A stretch of 64,000 bases of DNA from Camarhynchus parvulus (lineage: Eukaryota; Chordata; Aves; Passeriformes; Thraupidae). A program made the translations under genes and the position numbers. Of the stretch, positions 41,041 through 57,400 are shown one piece after another (position 1 is the stretch's first letter; each line of letters starts with the position of its first letter). The notes under the pieces are model-generated. The model searched no databases and was not told where the DNA came from. It saw only the letters and a program-made list of their open reading frames with translations. The stretch spans positions 26,250,501 through 26,314,500 of the forward strand of contig NC_044572.1 of assembly GCF_901933205.1 (NCBI RefSeq). The letters run 5' to 3'.

Positions 41041-43080
41041 TCAGTCTGTTTAGAGTTACTGAAAAAGAAATCTCATTTGTTCATAGATTTCTATATGTGA
41101 TAGTATTATATTGTAAAATTGAAAGGGAAATGATGAAACTGAAAACGTACACAGAAACAACATCTAGCAGAGGAAAGTAGAATTATTGGACTTCTGGGAG
41201 GAAATTAGGGGCCTATAATACACTTGCCATATTCTCTGCAAGGCACTTGCATGTTCTTCTCCAGGCATCTCTTACAATTGCTGTTGGAGACAAGATGATT
41301 TTTCTAAACGAGTCTTAGGTTTCATCCTGCATAGTGACTTTTGAGTTCTCATTTGACACTGTAGATCATGGGTTACTGTCCTGTTTGTCAGTCTCATCTG
41401 AGTTTGAAGATTTTTTGAATGACCAACACACATCCCTATTCTTTTCATGTTGTTCAGCAAAAGTGTTTGTTAGTGTTTGTAAGTTAAAACCAGAGAGGCC
41501 TGTTTCTGTGAAATATCCATGTATATGGTTTTCTGTTTTCATCCTTCTTTCCCAAAGTATCCATTTAAAAGGTACAAATCTTTCAGTGTGTTTCACTCTC
41601 TCCCATTATAATAATATCTCCATTGATTTGCATTCTCAGTTTCTTTATTACCAAATACCTGTAGAATACTGACTTTGACTTTTCTGGAAATTATTCACAG
41701 AATAAAATATTTCCATGCCGCTGGTAACTTCATACAATGTCTAGACAGCTGCAGGAAGAAAAATGAATCTAAATGGAAGAGTAAACTTGGTCTAGTTTTC
41801 CCTCCACCCATTGCATAAACAGGATGAATATAAGGACGCTGGACTCAGTGACAACTTTCTGTGTGCTGCCCTGCCTTGATAATGGTCCAGCTTATTGTAG
41901 TGTCCATCAATACTCTCCTGCCTTTGTTGTCTCTGAGATATCTTACTGAGGAAAGAAAATTCTGAATTCTTTTATACAGAGCATTTGCAAACACAGTGCT
42001 GCCAAATTCTTACAGTGCTATGCCAATAAAAACAGTCTTGGTTTTTGATTACTTATTTACCTGAAGAGAGAGATTTTCTACCTTGAGTATTAGATTGTTT
42101 GTTTGCATTTTCATATGCTCTGAAGTAGTCATATATTCTGAGAAATAAATGCATAATTTCTAAACCAATACTGTAATTATAAGTAATGAACTGTAGTAGA
42201 GCTAGAATAAAAGGAAAAGAGTGAGAAATCAAGATACATTCTGTACATTTTTGAAGTAATATTTTTTAAAATCTCAAACTGACAAGTCTTTAATTAATGC
42301 TAATATACCTATGGTGGATTTTACTGAGAAGAGGATCTAAATCACCAATTGAGGCCTTAATGGTTTCCTGAAATTTCTTTTAAACTTCATTTTCTCTGCT
42401 CCAAATGTTAAGGTTTGACTTGGCAAAGAATTCATGGCTCAGTGTCTTGAAAGACAACTCCAAAATTTCTGAGATAAATAAACTGCCTATCCTTTGGGAA
42501 GTCCTAAAAGAACTATTTTAATTAAAGAACTATATTAATTACAATATGCTTCATGAAGCTAAACATTAAAAAAATTCATCACCTCAAAACACAGGATACA
42601 AAAAGAATGGAGTATTCTATGGTAATACATTAAAAAACTTATTTACAGATCCATTCCTGTGTTTTAATGATGCTTTTTGATATTATGCCCAATGAAATCA
42701 CTGTCTTTCCTTTTTCAAAGAAGAAGTAGAAGAAATGGAATAACAATTTGTCAGTGTTTTTCGGAGAAGAGTTGCCAGGCAGTAGTAAAAGCTCCTGGTG
42801 CCTTTTTGGTATCAGTAGACTTTACTAAGTACTGAAAATCCATACTTTCCAGTAAAAGTAAAAAACGAGAACCAAATATCAGTCTGCCATGCTCAGTAAG
42901 TGGTTTTCCAATGACACTTGTAGCACTAGATAAGCACTTCTAAAATTTTTGCTCCTTACTATTTTTCTATACAAACATTTCTGCCATCATCATCATTCAG
43001 AACCACTTCTGGCTATGCAGTCGTAGAGGAAATCCCCCTACTCAGCCCTTTTGCAACACTGATTTATTGCAGTGCAGTGG
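41041..43080. other. Intronic stretch with no identified content
   Basis: AT-rich sequence between the CR1/L3 relic and the solo LTR. Overlapping short open frames at about 41.27-41.67 kb on both strands show no domain. Confidence 0.65.
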
Positions 43081-43653
43081 TGTTTTGGGTTAACACTGGT
43101 GAGCAGCTAAGCACCTCACAGTTGTTTGTTTACTGTCCCCCTTTCCCCCTTTCCCCCGTGGGTTGGGGAAGAGGAACAGAACAATAAAATCAAGAAAACC
43201 TGGGAGTCAAGATAAAGAAAAGTTTGATAACTGAAGGATAAATAGAAGAAGAAGAAAGAAAAGAAGAAAATAAACCAGAACAAGTGATGCAAAGGCAATA
43301 CTCAGCACAAAACCTACTCCAGTGGGTAGAATGATGACCAATCAGCACCTGAACAAAAGATGGCTACCTCCTCTAAACCCCCCACTCTTTTAATTGCTAA
43401 GCATGATGCGACATATTATGAAATATCTCTGGCGAATTCAGGTTCTCTGCTCAGTTGTGTCCATTCCCAATCCATTGTGCATCTACCCAGTTTATTCACT
43501 TGAGAGGCTGAGAGAGATAGAGAAGGCCTTGGTGCTGTACTGTTCAGCCAGAGTTAGAACATAAATATGTTACCAGCATTTGGGTCAAAAGCCTCAACCA
43601 CAGCACCATGTGAGCTTCTATGAAGAAAATGGACTCCATCCTAGACAGAGCCA
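43081..43653 (-). mobile_element. Degenerate solo LTR, avian ERVL-like
   Basis: Read on the minus strand, the block follows the layout of a common avian ERVL-type LTR. It has a GAGTCCATTTTCTTCATAGA-type start, an AAGGCCTTCTC segment, a diverged copy of the TGACGTCATGCTCAG promoter segment, a polypurine/polypyrimidine stretch with TTTATC, a CCCC-rich patch, and a GAGGTGCTTAGCTGCTCACC end running to GGTTAACCCAAAACA. I aligned this from memory of the family, so subfamily naming is left open. No gag, pol or env remnants flank it, so it is a solo LTR. The usual TATA box has decayed to an ATTAAAA-like word. No matching target-site duplication was found. It lies about 3.2 kb before the NXPH1 last exon, antisense to the gene. 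Confidence 0.72.
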
Positions 43654-47565
<3,912 letters not shown>

Positions 47566-47784
47566 GGACCAACTTGTGTCTGAGACTGAAGCCTGGGGAA
47601 TAAAAGAGGTCAAATAACAGGGCTGTAACCTCAAGGAGGAAGGCCATATCTATTGCCTGGAATGTGTCTACCTGCTGCTGCTGATGTCAAATGGCTGCAA
47701 ATATGTTAGTGGAAAACAATCTAATGTAATTTTTGCCCAGTCAGCTCCATGTATCCATCTAGGTGTAAATCACTATGGATTTGA

Positions 47785-47790
47785 AATAAA
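47785..47790 (+). terminator. NXPH1: Candidate proximal poly(A) signal of NXPH1
   Basis: AATAAA 220 bases after the stop codon, followed within 30 bases by a short CA run rather than a clear GT-rich element. It could give a short 3' UTR isoform, but the downstream element is weak. Confidence 0.3.
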
Positions 47791-47810
47791 ACCATACACA
47801 TACACAGAGA

Positions 47811-47825
47811 CACACACACACACAC
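47811..47825. repeat. (CA)n microsatellite in the NXPH1 3' UTR
   Basis: About seven perfect CA units, just after a less regular ACAC-rich stretch and 21 bases past the proximal AATAAA. Confidence 0.85.
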
Positions 47826-48465
47826 TTTTCAGCTCACGTTATTGAGATTCCTGTTAAGAAATCTTTCATTGTCTGATATCTAAGGATTCAGCATAACCTA
47901 TCATCAAGCAAAATGGATTAACTAGACAGTACAAGGTTTCTAAGGCAGACTGTTATGGAAATCTCCTTGAAAGTCCTTTGAGTACATGCCAATCAATAAT
48001 CCCCACTCATGCATTCTACTGCTTGGAGCAGCTGTACTGGTAAATAATACTGTAGGAATAAGTACTTGTTAAAATGGGAAAAAGTGTGTTTAGAGTTCAG
48101 TATTCCGTATTATATGAACACAGCAAAGTGTCGTGACTTTTCTCAGCACACAGTAGGCACATTCAAGGTGGTGTTGGTGGCTCTTTTTCCATGGAGCAAG
48201 CCCGTTTCTAGTAAAGATGGGCAAACATTTGGAATTTACATGTGAGCAGACATTCTGGTTTAATGTTTCTCTGACTCTTTAAGCTCTGATTCTTTAAACT
48301 TGTTTGAGTTTAGGCCAGCTAAACTACTTAAAAACTGGAATTTATCTCTAAGAAGGAAAATGCCTGGCGGAGAACATGTAAGTTATAAGTGGCTGTCTTA
48401 TCTTTATTACAAAATATTGTAACAAATTCAATATCCTAGTCTTCATTTGTATGAATGGTTTGTAT

Positions 48466-48853
48466 TGTACATAATTTAACCAGTGTTATTTGAGCTGCTT
48501 ATTAATATTAACTTGTAATTGTCTCTCTGCTTGTTATTGTTTAAAACAATCAAGGAAATGAGGAATCCATTTTATCAATGTAGCTGTAAACTCCATTAAA
48601 AGACAGAACTATGTACAAAGCATTTATTCAGCTAAAGTATTGTTGAAAGCTATACATAAACAACATTACAGTCTGTCTGTATTTAGATATTTTATTTCCA
48701 GAGGGAAAAAAATGAACTGTACATAAAAATAAAAAATCTTAAAGTTGAGTTTCAATATGTACTGTGTAGATAATAGTTTAAATAGTTCTGACAAGCGGGT
48801 AATACTCCAAGTCTAATATGATTTTCAATATTGTCCCTTTGCATATGTACATA
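48466..48853 (+). promoter_or_regulatory. Cluster of four Pumilio-type motifs (TGTANATA)
   Basis: Matches to the Pumilio consensus UGUANAUA lie at 48466-48473 (TGTACATA), 48718-48725 (TGTACATA), 48765-48772 (TGTAGATA) and 48846-48853 (TGTACATA), all on the sense strand. Pumilio proteins bind this motif in 3' UTRs and repress or destabilise mRNAs, commonly in neurons. The first two lie inside the estimated UTR. The last two lie beyond the AATAAA at 48728 and are relevant only if the transcript extends further. The stretch is AT-rich, so some chance matches are expected. Confidence 0.4.
48728..48733 (+). terminator. NXPH1: Candidate distal poly(A) signal of NXPH1
   Basis: Canonical AATAAA about 1.16 kb after the stop codon, in an A-rich context. 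It lies directly after a TGTACATA motif and upstream of TG-rich sequence that could act as a GU-rich downstream element. A nearer AATAAA at 47785-47790 is a rival proximal signal, so the gene may use alternative polyadenylation. Confidence 0.45.
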
Positions 48854-48874
48854 TATAGACATCTATTTATGAAT

Positions 48875-48945
48875 TTGTGTGTGTGCATATTTGTGTGTGT
48901 ATAAGTACCTGTGTGTGTGAGTGTGTGCAAATACATATATATGTT
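48875..48945. repeat. Interrupted (TG)n / (TA)n microsatellite
   Basis: Three short TG runs separated by GCATAT, TAAGTACC and GAG interruptions, ending in an ATATAT stretch. It lies just after the estimated NXPH1 3' end and may double as a GU-rich region downstream of a poly(A) site. Confidence 0.8.
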
Positions 48946-49238
48946 GAATACATAAAACTTTCTGGAGCCCTTTTCCTAGCAAGAAGGTCTTATTAGTGAA
49001 AGTCTTGCTAGTTCAAGCAGAAGCCCCCACTCCGATAAGAAATTACAGGTGCAGGGCTTTGTTTAAAATGAGTCATTATAATCTAGAAGTGGGAAAACAT
49101 AGAGCCACTCTCTGTGTACAAAGGCCTGTCTTTGCCTTAATTCTAGCCTCCTGTGAGGTCCTGATCTCTATGGAATGGAGAGATCCCTTTTTATGGTACT
49201 AGGGAATTTTCTTCCTTTAAGAAAAAGCTCATAGCTTT

Positions 49239-49253
49239 TATATATATATATAT
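49239..49253. repeat. (TA)n microsatellite
   Basis: About seven TA units downstream of NXPH1. Confidence 0.8.
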
Positions 49254-52200
49254 TTTGTGGATAGTGGCATACTTTACCCCCAACATCCAGAAAACCAGCA
49301 ACTGCAAGAAGTCCTTGCCTAAAAGAAGGCTGCCCAAAGAACTCAGTATTTCATATCATATCTTTCAGAATTATCATTCCTGGAAATGTTTTCTTTCCCT
49401 TTCCACCTTTGCCCCCATGTTCTGCGCTCTTGGGTCACAGATGCAAATGCAAATATGGGTCAGCTTCCAACTATGTGCAGCATTATGGACAGCTTCTCCA
49501 AAACCTCAAACACTCTACTAGTGTTTCAAGAGCAGAAAGGTTCAAAACAATTACCAGTTGAGGACCTCTTTTGCTGAAATGTGCAGAACTTAAATGAGAA
49601 TGGAACAAAGCAAATTGATAATGTTATTGAAAGTAAATGTTTTCCCACTGATGTACCAGTAGGAGACTTTCATATTATTATTGCTTTGGCTTCTTTGAAT
49701 AGATGTGCTTGCGGGAATTTCCTCATTATGTATGATATTTCCCAGGAAAAAATTGTGACTCCAGACCATGTCTAGGTCTGGAGAAAGAAACTTTCCAAAC
49801 TATGTAGTCCATATTCTGATCTCATTCAGGAATATGCTGACACATATTTTTTTTTCTTCTAACAGGGATCATGATTAAACTGGTAGTGTTTACCCCTTGT
49901 GCTCTATTAAAAGCAATTGTTATTAGTATAAACCATAAATTAATTTGTGTTCTTGCCAATAGTTAGATCTTGGGTCTATTAAATCAATGGGAATTTTGCT
50001 ATTGATTTCAAAATAAATTTCCATTTAATAGTATATAGAATTCCAGTGTTAAATATGATTAACAATCTTAGCAATCCATATTAAAATTGAGCATTATATG
50101 GTTCGTTTATATTCCTGGAAAATTGATGTGAAATGCTATTGCTGGTACAGTTTCATTGTTTTCTATATTTTCTAAAACTTCTCATAAATATATGAAACAT
50201 AAACATCCTATTCATATTTAAATATTTGTCCACTTTTCAGGTAGCATCCATACAAAAAGGAACTATTCATCATGCAATGTTTGATCCTATTAATTGTGGT
50301 TGTCGGTATTTTATCTGCCTCTGTCACAGTCATTCATACTATTAATTAGTCTTAAGCCTTTGAAGAATTTGCTGTTCTTCATAAGCATTGTTGAGTTTGA
50401 ACTTGAAAGAATTCTTTTGGTGATTGAGTTGTGAAACAGTGATCTAATACTAGAACAGAAAATGTATTACTTAGGTGCTAGTTCATTGCATTTCATTCAA
50501 TCTATTTGGAAAATATTTTGTGTTTACTAACTTTGTTAAAGAATGTTTTTGGTTTTGTCATTTGGAAAAGGATTTTAATGAACATGAATGTGTTAAGTCA
50601 GTTAAATAATGTATGTATGAGTGTCTGGGTCTTGCACAGGAAAATGCCTTAATGGAGTGCTAGGCCAGGCAAATGTTGCCACACTATAACTCACTAATTC
50701 TAGGAGTAATAAAGATGTATATCTCTAAAGGTATATTTTTAGGATTAAAGAAGATTAAGCTACTTATTTTTAAGAAGTGAAGAGACTGTTTCTGTTTACC
50801 TTTTTTTTTTTTACCTTTTATATCATGCTTTGGCTCTTATTTTCACTTCATAGAGAATCACAGATAGAGATATTTTAATGGAACCAATTATTTCTGGTGG
50901 AAAATACATGGATCATGCACTTGAGCAAGTATCAGTATATTAAAATTGCCCTGCATGGATCAGTGATATTATTTATGTGTCAGTTCCTGTGCTTTTGAAA
51001 AAAGGAGTCCAAGATCTAGGAAATGTGTAGTTTGCAAAAAACCTGCAAAAATCACTGATCAAAGTTCTAAACAGTGGTGGTGACCTGTAAGGCTTTCACT
51101 TGTTAATTTTATCAAACTATTTCAGCCTGGGGCAGAAAATATATTATCTTCTCTCCTTATGAAATGACTTGTAAAATTTTATCCCTTTCTCCCTTCTTCC
51201 TCTAACACTGATAGTAAGCCAACTAATAAATTCATCTTTACACAGATATTGTTTTTCAAAGTTTGCTCTTACTTAAAAAGTAATGATGTCAGAAAACATT
51301 AAAAATTACTGTAGTAACTTACAGAAAATTTAGAAATATTCAAGCTCCATTTATAGGAGAGCAGAATGAAAGTTTCGTAGTGTTACATGTTAGCACAGAA
51401 ATTTAAATAATACTATTCAAGTCATTTGGTCAGAGAGCAGTTTTACTATGATTGAATTATGACATCATGAGTTCTGAACTCTGTGTTGTAAATTGCAATT
51501 CTAGTAGAATATCATAAGCTACCCTGAAAATCATGTGTTAGAGAATTGTGGAAGAAAATGGATTTAAAAATATCTGCTAAGCTTACAGTAAAACCAGCCT
51601 AAAGCATAGATAACTGATCTGAAAAATTATTCTTCAACAGAAGACAATGAACCTCAGTCTTGATTGGCATCTTGTGGGTCCTTCTATTGTCCTTCCATGA
51701 CAGAGGTAGTAAAATTGAATCTCACTGCATCTAGTAAAGGAAGAGCAGCTTTTCTGTAGTGATTTGTACTTAACTGCATGTCTTAGGACTGCCAGAGACC
51801 TCCAACGGCTGCATCAAGGATCTGTTGTGCTAGGAGCTGCATAATATACAATGTATACAATACCTATTTGGGAATGCCACGTTTTGGATGCCAAGAACTC
51901 CTTATTTCCAAGACAGTGTACTGCAGAGTTCTTGTGAACCATGTACTTATAAATTTGAAGCATACTTTTTATGTTTTGTTTTTGGTAAATATACACAGTT
52001 CTCAAAAAAAAGTATTTTTAAAATCTCATACACGCACACCTCAATGAAATACAAGCACTTTTGGCCCCTCTGATTAGTTACAGTTGCCTAATAATTTATG
52101 AATATGAACACTACTTCCAAAAATATTTTGACATTGAATGAACAGAGTATTTTATAGTAAATAATCTTTCATTTTTTTCTTTTTTTTTAATGGTCAGTAT

Positions 52201-53266
52201 CTTACTAAAATTATGATAAAATTGGCAGATTAAATAATTTTCTGGATTAATTTGACAAAATAAATATCTATGGATATGGTTAACACCTTTTGCTGCTTGC
52301 AAGAGGAACACTCATTAAAAATAAACTGTTATATGTAAATTTACAATAAATTTTGGGACTGTGGGAATATTGTATTTCCTTGAGTAGCATACACCTGACA
52401 ATATGATCTAATACTTGTAGCATTTCTCCAAAAACATTGATCCATCTAATAGTTAAAAATTACATTTTCTTATTTTTTCCTGTATTCTGTGTTAATTAGT
52501 GTACCCAAACTCGCAAGCAAATGACTTTGTTTTGTGCAAGAGTATTTTCTCATTGGAAAATACCTATACAATTTTTTAATTCTGTTTGAGGGACACTGGT
52601 GAATCTCTGCTTGTGCTTGGATGGATGTCCTGTGTATGATATACATAATTTTGAATCCTTTATATTAGTTTGCCTTTGGGATAAAGAAGCAGTGTAGTTT
52701 TGTGTAGGTGCTTTAGATCAGGAGTAAGCCAGTGAGTCGAACTTTAATTCTAAGAGTTATATTCCCATTATGAAAGATGGAATTTGAGAAGATGGAGCAT
52801 GTTTGGGATTTATTCCTAGTTCAAACTGCACCTCAGTCATGTATCTAGTAGGGAAATTGCTACGAGGGAAGGTTTAAGTGGTGTGTGAAATGACTTCTGC
52901 CTGTTGTTAATAAGAAATTACAGGCATCAGAAGAAAATTTATAAGTTTGAAGCCGTTCATACACATCAGTGAAGATGTGGAAATTAGCTATTCCAAAAAG
53001 TAAATCACTATTTTATGAAAGGGCTACTGAGTTTTTGGGAGAAGCCCAATGAACTTGCACACCTGTTCATCACAGAAAATAAATAAAACCAGACTTGGTA
53101 AAGGCATAAATAACATGAAATCTTTAGTTCCTCATCTTGGTCACAGAAAATCTGCAATGAGATGCAAAAGCCTACTTAGAACCAGGTAACCTAAGGAAAA
53201 TTTGAGATCACTTATGGAGTGTAAATGAAAAGTCATATTAATTCTTCCAGTATCCAATAGCTATAA

Positions 53267-53304
53267 ATTTATTATAGCTATTTATTATAGCTATTTATTA
53301 TGAC
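53267..53304. repeat. 13-base tandem repeat, three copies
   Basis: The unit ATTTATTATAGCT is repeated at 53267-53279 and 53280-53292. A third copy from 53293 diverges at its end. The surrounding 80 bases are rich in TTTATTAT words. Confidence 0.9.
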
Positions 53305-53539
53305 ATTTATTTATTGTTAAATTTATTATAACACATTTATGAAGCATTTTAAAATTTCTTTTGTGAAAGTAAAGTATTTTGATTAGTTAAAGAGTGGAAA
53401 TAAAGATGGAATTTTCTTCAAGGAAATTTCTACAACTGCAACATACTTCTTCCAGAGACAAATACTCTGAACTCCTTTCAACTGGCTACATGTGGAGTCC
53501 AGAACTGTGATTGCTGATAGTGAGCAAACCAACAATAAT

Positions 53540-53640
53540 AGAACTTGAAAGGCAGGGACCATGGTGATCTTGAGTTCGTTGTATGCTATTTTCGTTGTGT
53601 CTGTCTGTTTCTGGTTTTGTGTTTGTATTTTTGTAAATCT
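53540..53640. repeat. Possible ancient MIR/L2-like repeat fragment, inverted
   Basis: CTTGAAAGGCAGGGACCATG, GTTGTGTCTGTCTG and GGTTTTGTGTTTGTATTTTT followed by GTAAATCTAG. This reads as the reverse complement of the 'gtacaaacacagaacaaaaagacagtccctgcc' part of the family seen at 9.1 and 10.85 kb. Confidence 0.4.
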
Positions 53641-53890
53641 AGAGGCATAAGAAATGCAGTTATTTAGCCATTATTCACTTTAGCATTCTAAGTGTGGAGC
53701 TCACTCATAAATTCTATGAAACAAAGGGACAAATAGGTGTATAGGTGCTCTAGTCTTTATTTTGCCAATGACCTGTAGGTCATGTCCAGTTAATAAGGTA
53801 GACAGACACTAACATCACAGCTTGTGTATCAAATGAATTCCCAAATGAATCTTCCCTGACTTGAGAAAAAATTACTGAAACCTTTAGCTG

Positions 53891-54406
53891 ATGAACTTCA
53901 GTAAGTTAGCTGTAGCCCAGAAAACAGGAGTAATACTTACAAACTTTGAACTGTATTTTTTTCAAGATCTCAGCCATATTTTCCAGTACCACCCCATTTC
54001 ATGGAATTATGATATCTCCTCTGCATATCAGAGACTTACCATTTCTTTAATCAAAGCTATTACTCTGAGAAATGTTTTAGCAAATAATCTCCCATTTTTC
54101 AGCGAGGTATTTTCCCCTAAAACTTCTTGTAGTATTCTTCTACAAATGTTGAGCAAGTTTCTACTTTTTACCCTGCAGACTATGGTCTTACTGAATTTCC
54201 TCTCCCAAAAGAAGGCTTTTCCTCCTACTGAGGTAAAAGCATCCCTTTCATTTATTCATGGGAATCACACAAATTTGCCCAATTTACTTTTGCTAATTGC
54301 ACAAGTATTACCTGCAAAGTTGCTTTTAATTAATCACTCCAAAAGAACTGTGTTGGTCCTTTCAGAGCAACTCCCATATCATCAGTCTCTAAAGACTACA
54401 AAATGA
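53891..54406 (+). other. 171-residue open frame, probably chance or degraded repeat
   Basis: This is the longest open frame apart from the NXPH1 exon and the low-complexity frames. It begins MNFSKLAVAQKTGVILTNFE and is rich in Leu, Ser, Phe and Asn, reflecting a pyrimidine-rich AT-rich DNA strand. No signal peptide, domain, promoter or splice evidence is visible. It lies about 6.3 kb after NXPH1. Unrecognised. I would not annotate it as a gene without transcript support. Confidence 0.15.
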
Positions 54407-57400
54407 ATGCAATATTTTACATGGAATTCCAGTGATAAAGGTTCTAATCACCTTTCTCTAATGAAATTCCTTCATATTCATAGTTACAGTGGTTTCTCTC
54501 AGGTCCCAAATTGCAAAAAATTTACTGCTAATGAGCTCTCCACTATAATTTCTATTAGAAGTAAGTCTTAATTATGCTGATTTCCAGTGTTCCTTCTTAT
54601 TTGAGTTTTGAAGTAGCAGTCTTCAGTCTTCAGCAGTATTCATGGCCACTCTCCTTTGCCACTACTTTATGCAAGTCTACCTCTTTAGACCCACTTTTAA
54701 TACATTTCTAACCTCACAAATGGAGGAATTGTCTATGAACTTCATTAGCACATTACTTAGACTTCTAGCTAATTGCTGTGATGCCATAAAGATAGGAAAT
54801 ATTTTATTGTTCTTTTCTGATTGACTTCTGGCCTGCCTTCTTCCCTGTTTGGTGTATTTTTTCTTACTCTGATTTGAAGTCCATTTGTCTGCCTCAGGTC
54901 AGACCTAGGAAGGGATGAAATACATGACTATGTTTTCTATTAAAAATTGATCTAATGAGGTGAATTCATTTAGAAATACTAAGTAACAAGGGGTAGTGGT
55001 AACTAATCCTTGGGTAAGGATTTAGGTATGCCATTAAAAAAATCAGTAGTTACTTTATTCATAGGACTGGGAACTAATGTAAAAAAAGTTGTTGCCTGTG
55101 TCTAAATATCACTAAAGGCAAAGTGATTAGCTTGGTGGTAGAACAAATCAGTAATAAAATTTCATATCATTCCCAGGAAATACACACCATTTCCAATTAG
55201 TTTCCCAATATTTCTTGTATCTTCCTAGGTAGAAGGCTAATATACAATTGTAATTGCTAGCCTGTAGGCCTATTCTATTCCTTTCACTTTGTCTTATTCT
55301 CCCCCAGATATTATTAACATTTTAAAAAGGATTTATAATGGATTTCTCTTGCTACTCTTATATGACTTAGACCATCTGATAGCTAGTTGCCAAGAGAAGG
55401 CAACTAACTTTCTGTAACTGTGTTCCCCCCTTTGATTTTTGAATTTGTAAATTTCCAGAACTTTTAGTTCATCCAGTTGGCATACTTTAAATTTACTCTT
55501 CACTATTTTTCTAGAAGGTACTGATTTTTGGTTTCTCAGTTTAAGATAATTTCTATGTGCTGTCTTTGTGGAACAGAAATGCAGCCAACTCAAAAGCTTA
55601 TTTTTAGGCTAGCTGGGTCCTAATATATGATGGGTTAAATCCATCTTAACATGCAAGTTGTAAATTCAGCATAGAACACATTCAATAATGAAAAATATAT
55701 ATGGATAACTAGGAGGCACATAGAATGACAGTTAAGTAAGCAAATGCAAATTAATAATAAAAGAACACATATAAATATAAGCATAATTTGCATATATTGT
55801 AATTTACATATTTATTTCTCTTTTCAACTATGAGAAGTATAACACTAAGATTTCTTCTTACATATAGCAAAGTTGAGGAAGATTAGTTAGATGAGAAACT
55901 GAAAAATGGGTGGTAAATGATCAGATATATAATAGAGCCCCATTGGCTTTTTGTCAGGCTCCACTCAATAGGGTGCTGCTGCTCCATAGCAAATTGCAAA
56001 TAATATATTTGAGCCATGTACAAATCACTACAAGGTCTACATTTTAGTAAGGTTGCTATAGGTCTAAAAAGAAATGAAAGGGAGTTGCAAAGCTGTTTAT
56101 TTCTGAGCTCCTGCCCAGAGAAAGGTTCAAGAATGTTTAGACCATCATAGAAAGATGTTTGTCTATGAATAGATTTTAGGACCTTCCAGTGTGCTTAATT
56201 ACTTGTTCTTTCTGGGTAAATTGTCTCCAAACTCAATAATTCTCAAACTCTATGTTCTTGTACCCTTTCTTCAAAGAAAGTTAATCTTGAATCTTTAGCT
56301 TTCTCTTTCTTACTGTTGTTCTTGCACTACTCCTAGAACATGTCATGATATTAGGAATGAGAGCAATGGACTCATTTACCTTTGTTTCCAGTGTTGCCCT
56401 GCTCTAGTACCTCTCAGGATGGTATACATCAGCACTTGCAGATGTGGAATATCACAATTGAAAATGAAACAATTATTTCCTTCCAAGTCTTCTTGGACTG
56501 GAAAAAAAAAAGTTCCCTTAAAGCGCCCTTTTATGTCTTTGAAGACTGCTACCATACTCAGCCATCAGTCCTAGCTTTTGTGGATTTAGCAATCTTGGTT
56601 CTTATAGCATATTTGACTGCATTTTTCTGACTACTCTAAAACCTGCCTACCCTTTCAAGTGGAACTCCAAAGAAAGCAGACTATTCTGGCTTATGTCTTG
56701 CCAACTGTGAGAAAAGAAGAATGTGAATAATTCTCTTCTGTTTCTTTTTATGTACTTGTAACAGTGTTCTATGTAATACCAATATCATAGTTATTTATCA
56801 TTAATTATCAATGACTATGCTGGTTATGCTGACTACAACCTGCTTATGCAGTAATGTTGTCTAACCTGTAATTCCACATTTTCTGTTTGCGCATTCGATT
56901 TTTTTTCTGCTTATGGTTGAATTTAAACTACCAAATATCAGTAAGATAGGGTATAAATTTACAGCACACTAGCTTCTCCTTCCTCTGTGGATACTTGTAG
57001 CCTGCACTAATGCTGTGTCTGTGCAGAATGTGAAGTAGAAGACATCACAGAGAGCTATACTTACTGCTTAGCAAAGTGTCAGCATGAAAAGTTAGTATGC
57101 AGCAGCAAGTGTACTGTAAATTCATGCTTTAGTTTGCTGTACTAATCTGTTTGTGTAGACAAGCCCCAAGTGTAGTACTCTCCACTTGTCTCTATTGAAT
57201 TTCATGTTATTGATTTCAGACCAATCCCTCCATTTATCAAGATAACTTTGGTATTCAATAAAGCACTTCTCCCTCTTTTTTCTTTCACAGTTACATCAGC
57301 TCTTCATAGTCTTAGTAGTCTTTAATGATATTGTAAATCATTGCAAGATGGCACAGGTGGAGTCTGAACATTGTGAGAGTAACCAAGCTAGCATTTTTAC

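Larger units (their letters stand above)
47566..48750 (+). other. NXPH1: NXPH1 3' untranslated region (end estimated)
   Basis: Non-coding sequence follows the NXPH1 stop codon. AATAAA hexamers occur at 47785-47790 and 48728-48733, and ATTAAA at 48595-48600. The one at 48728 is followed by a GT-rich stretch starting about 140 bases on and is a plausible distal site. The 47785 site would give a short UTR of about 240 bases. The UTR could also extend past 48750. The exact end is inferred and needs transcript data. Confidence 0.6.
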
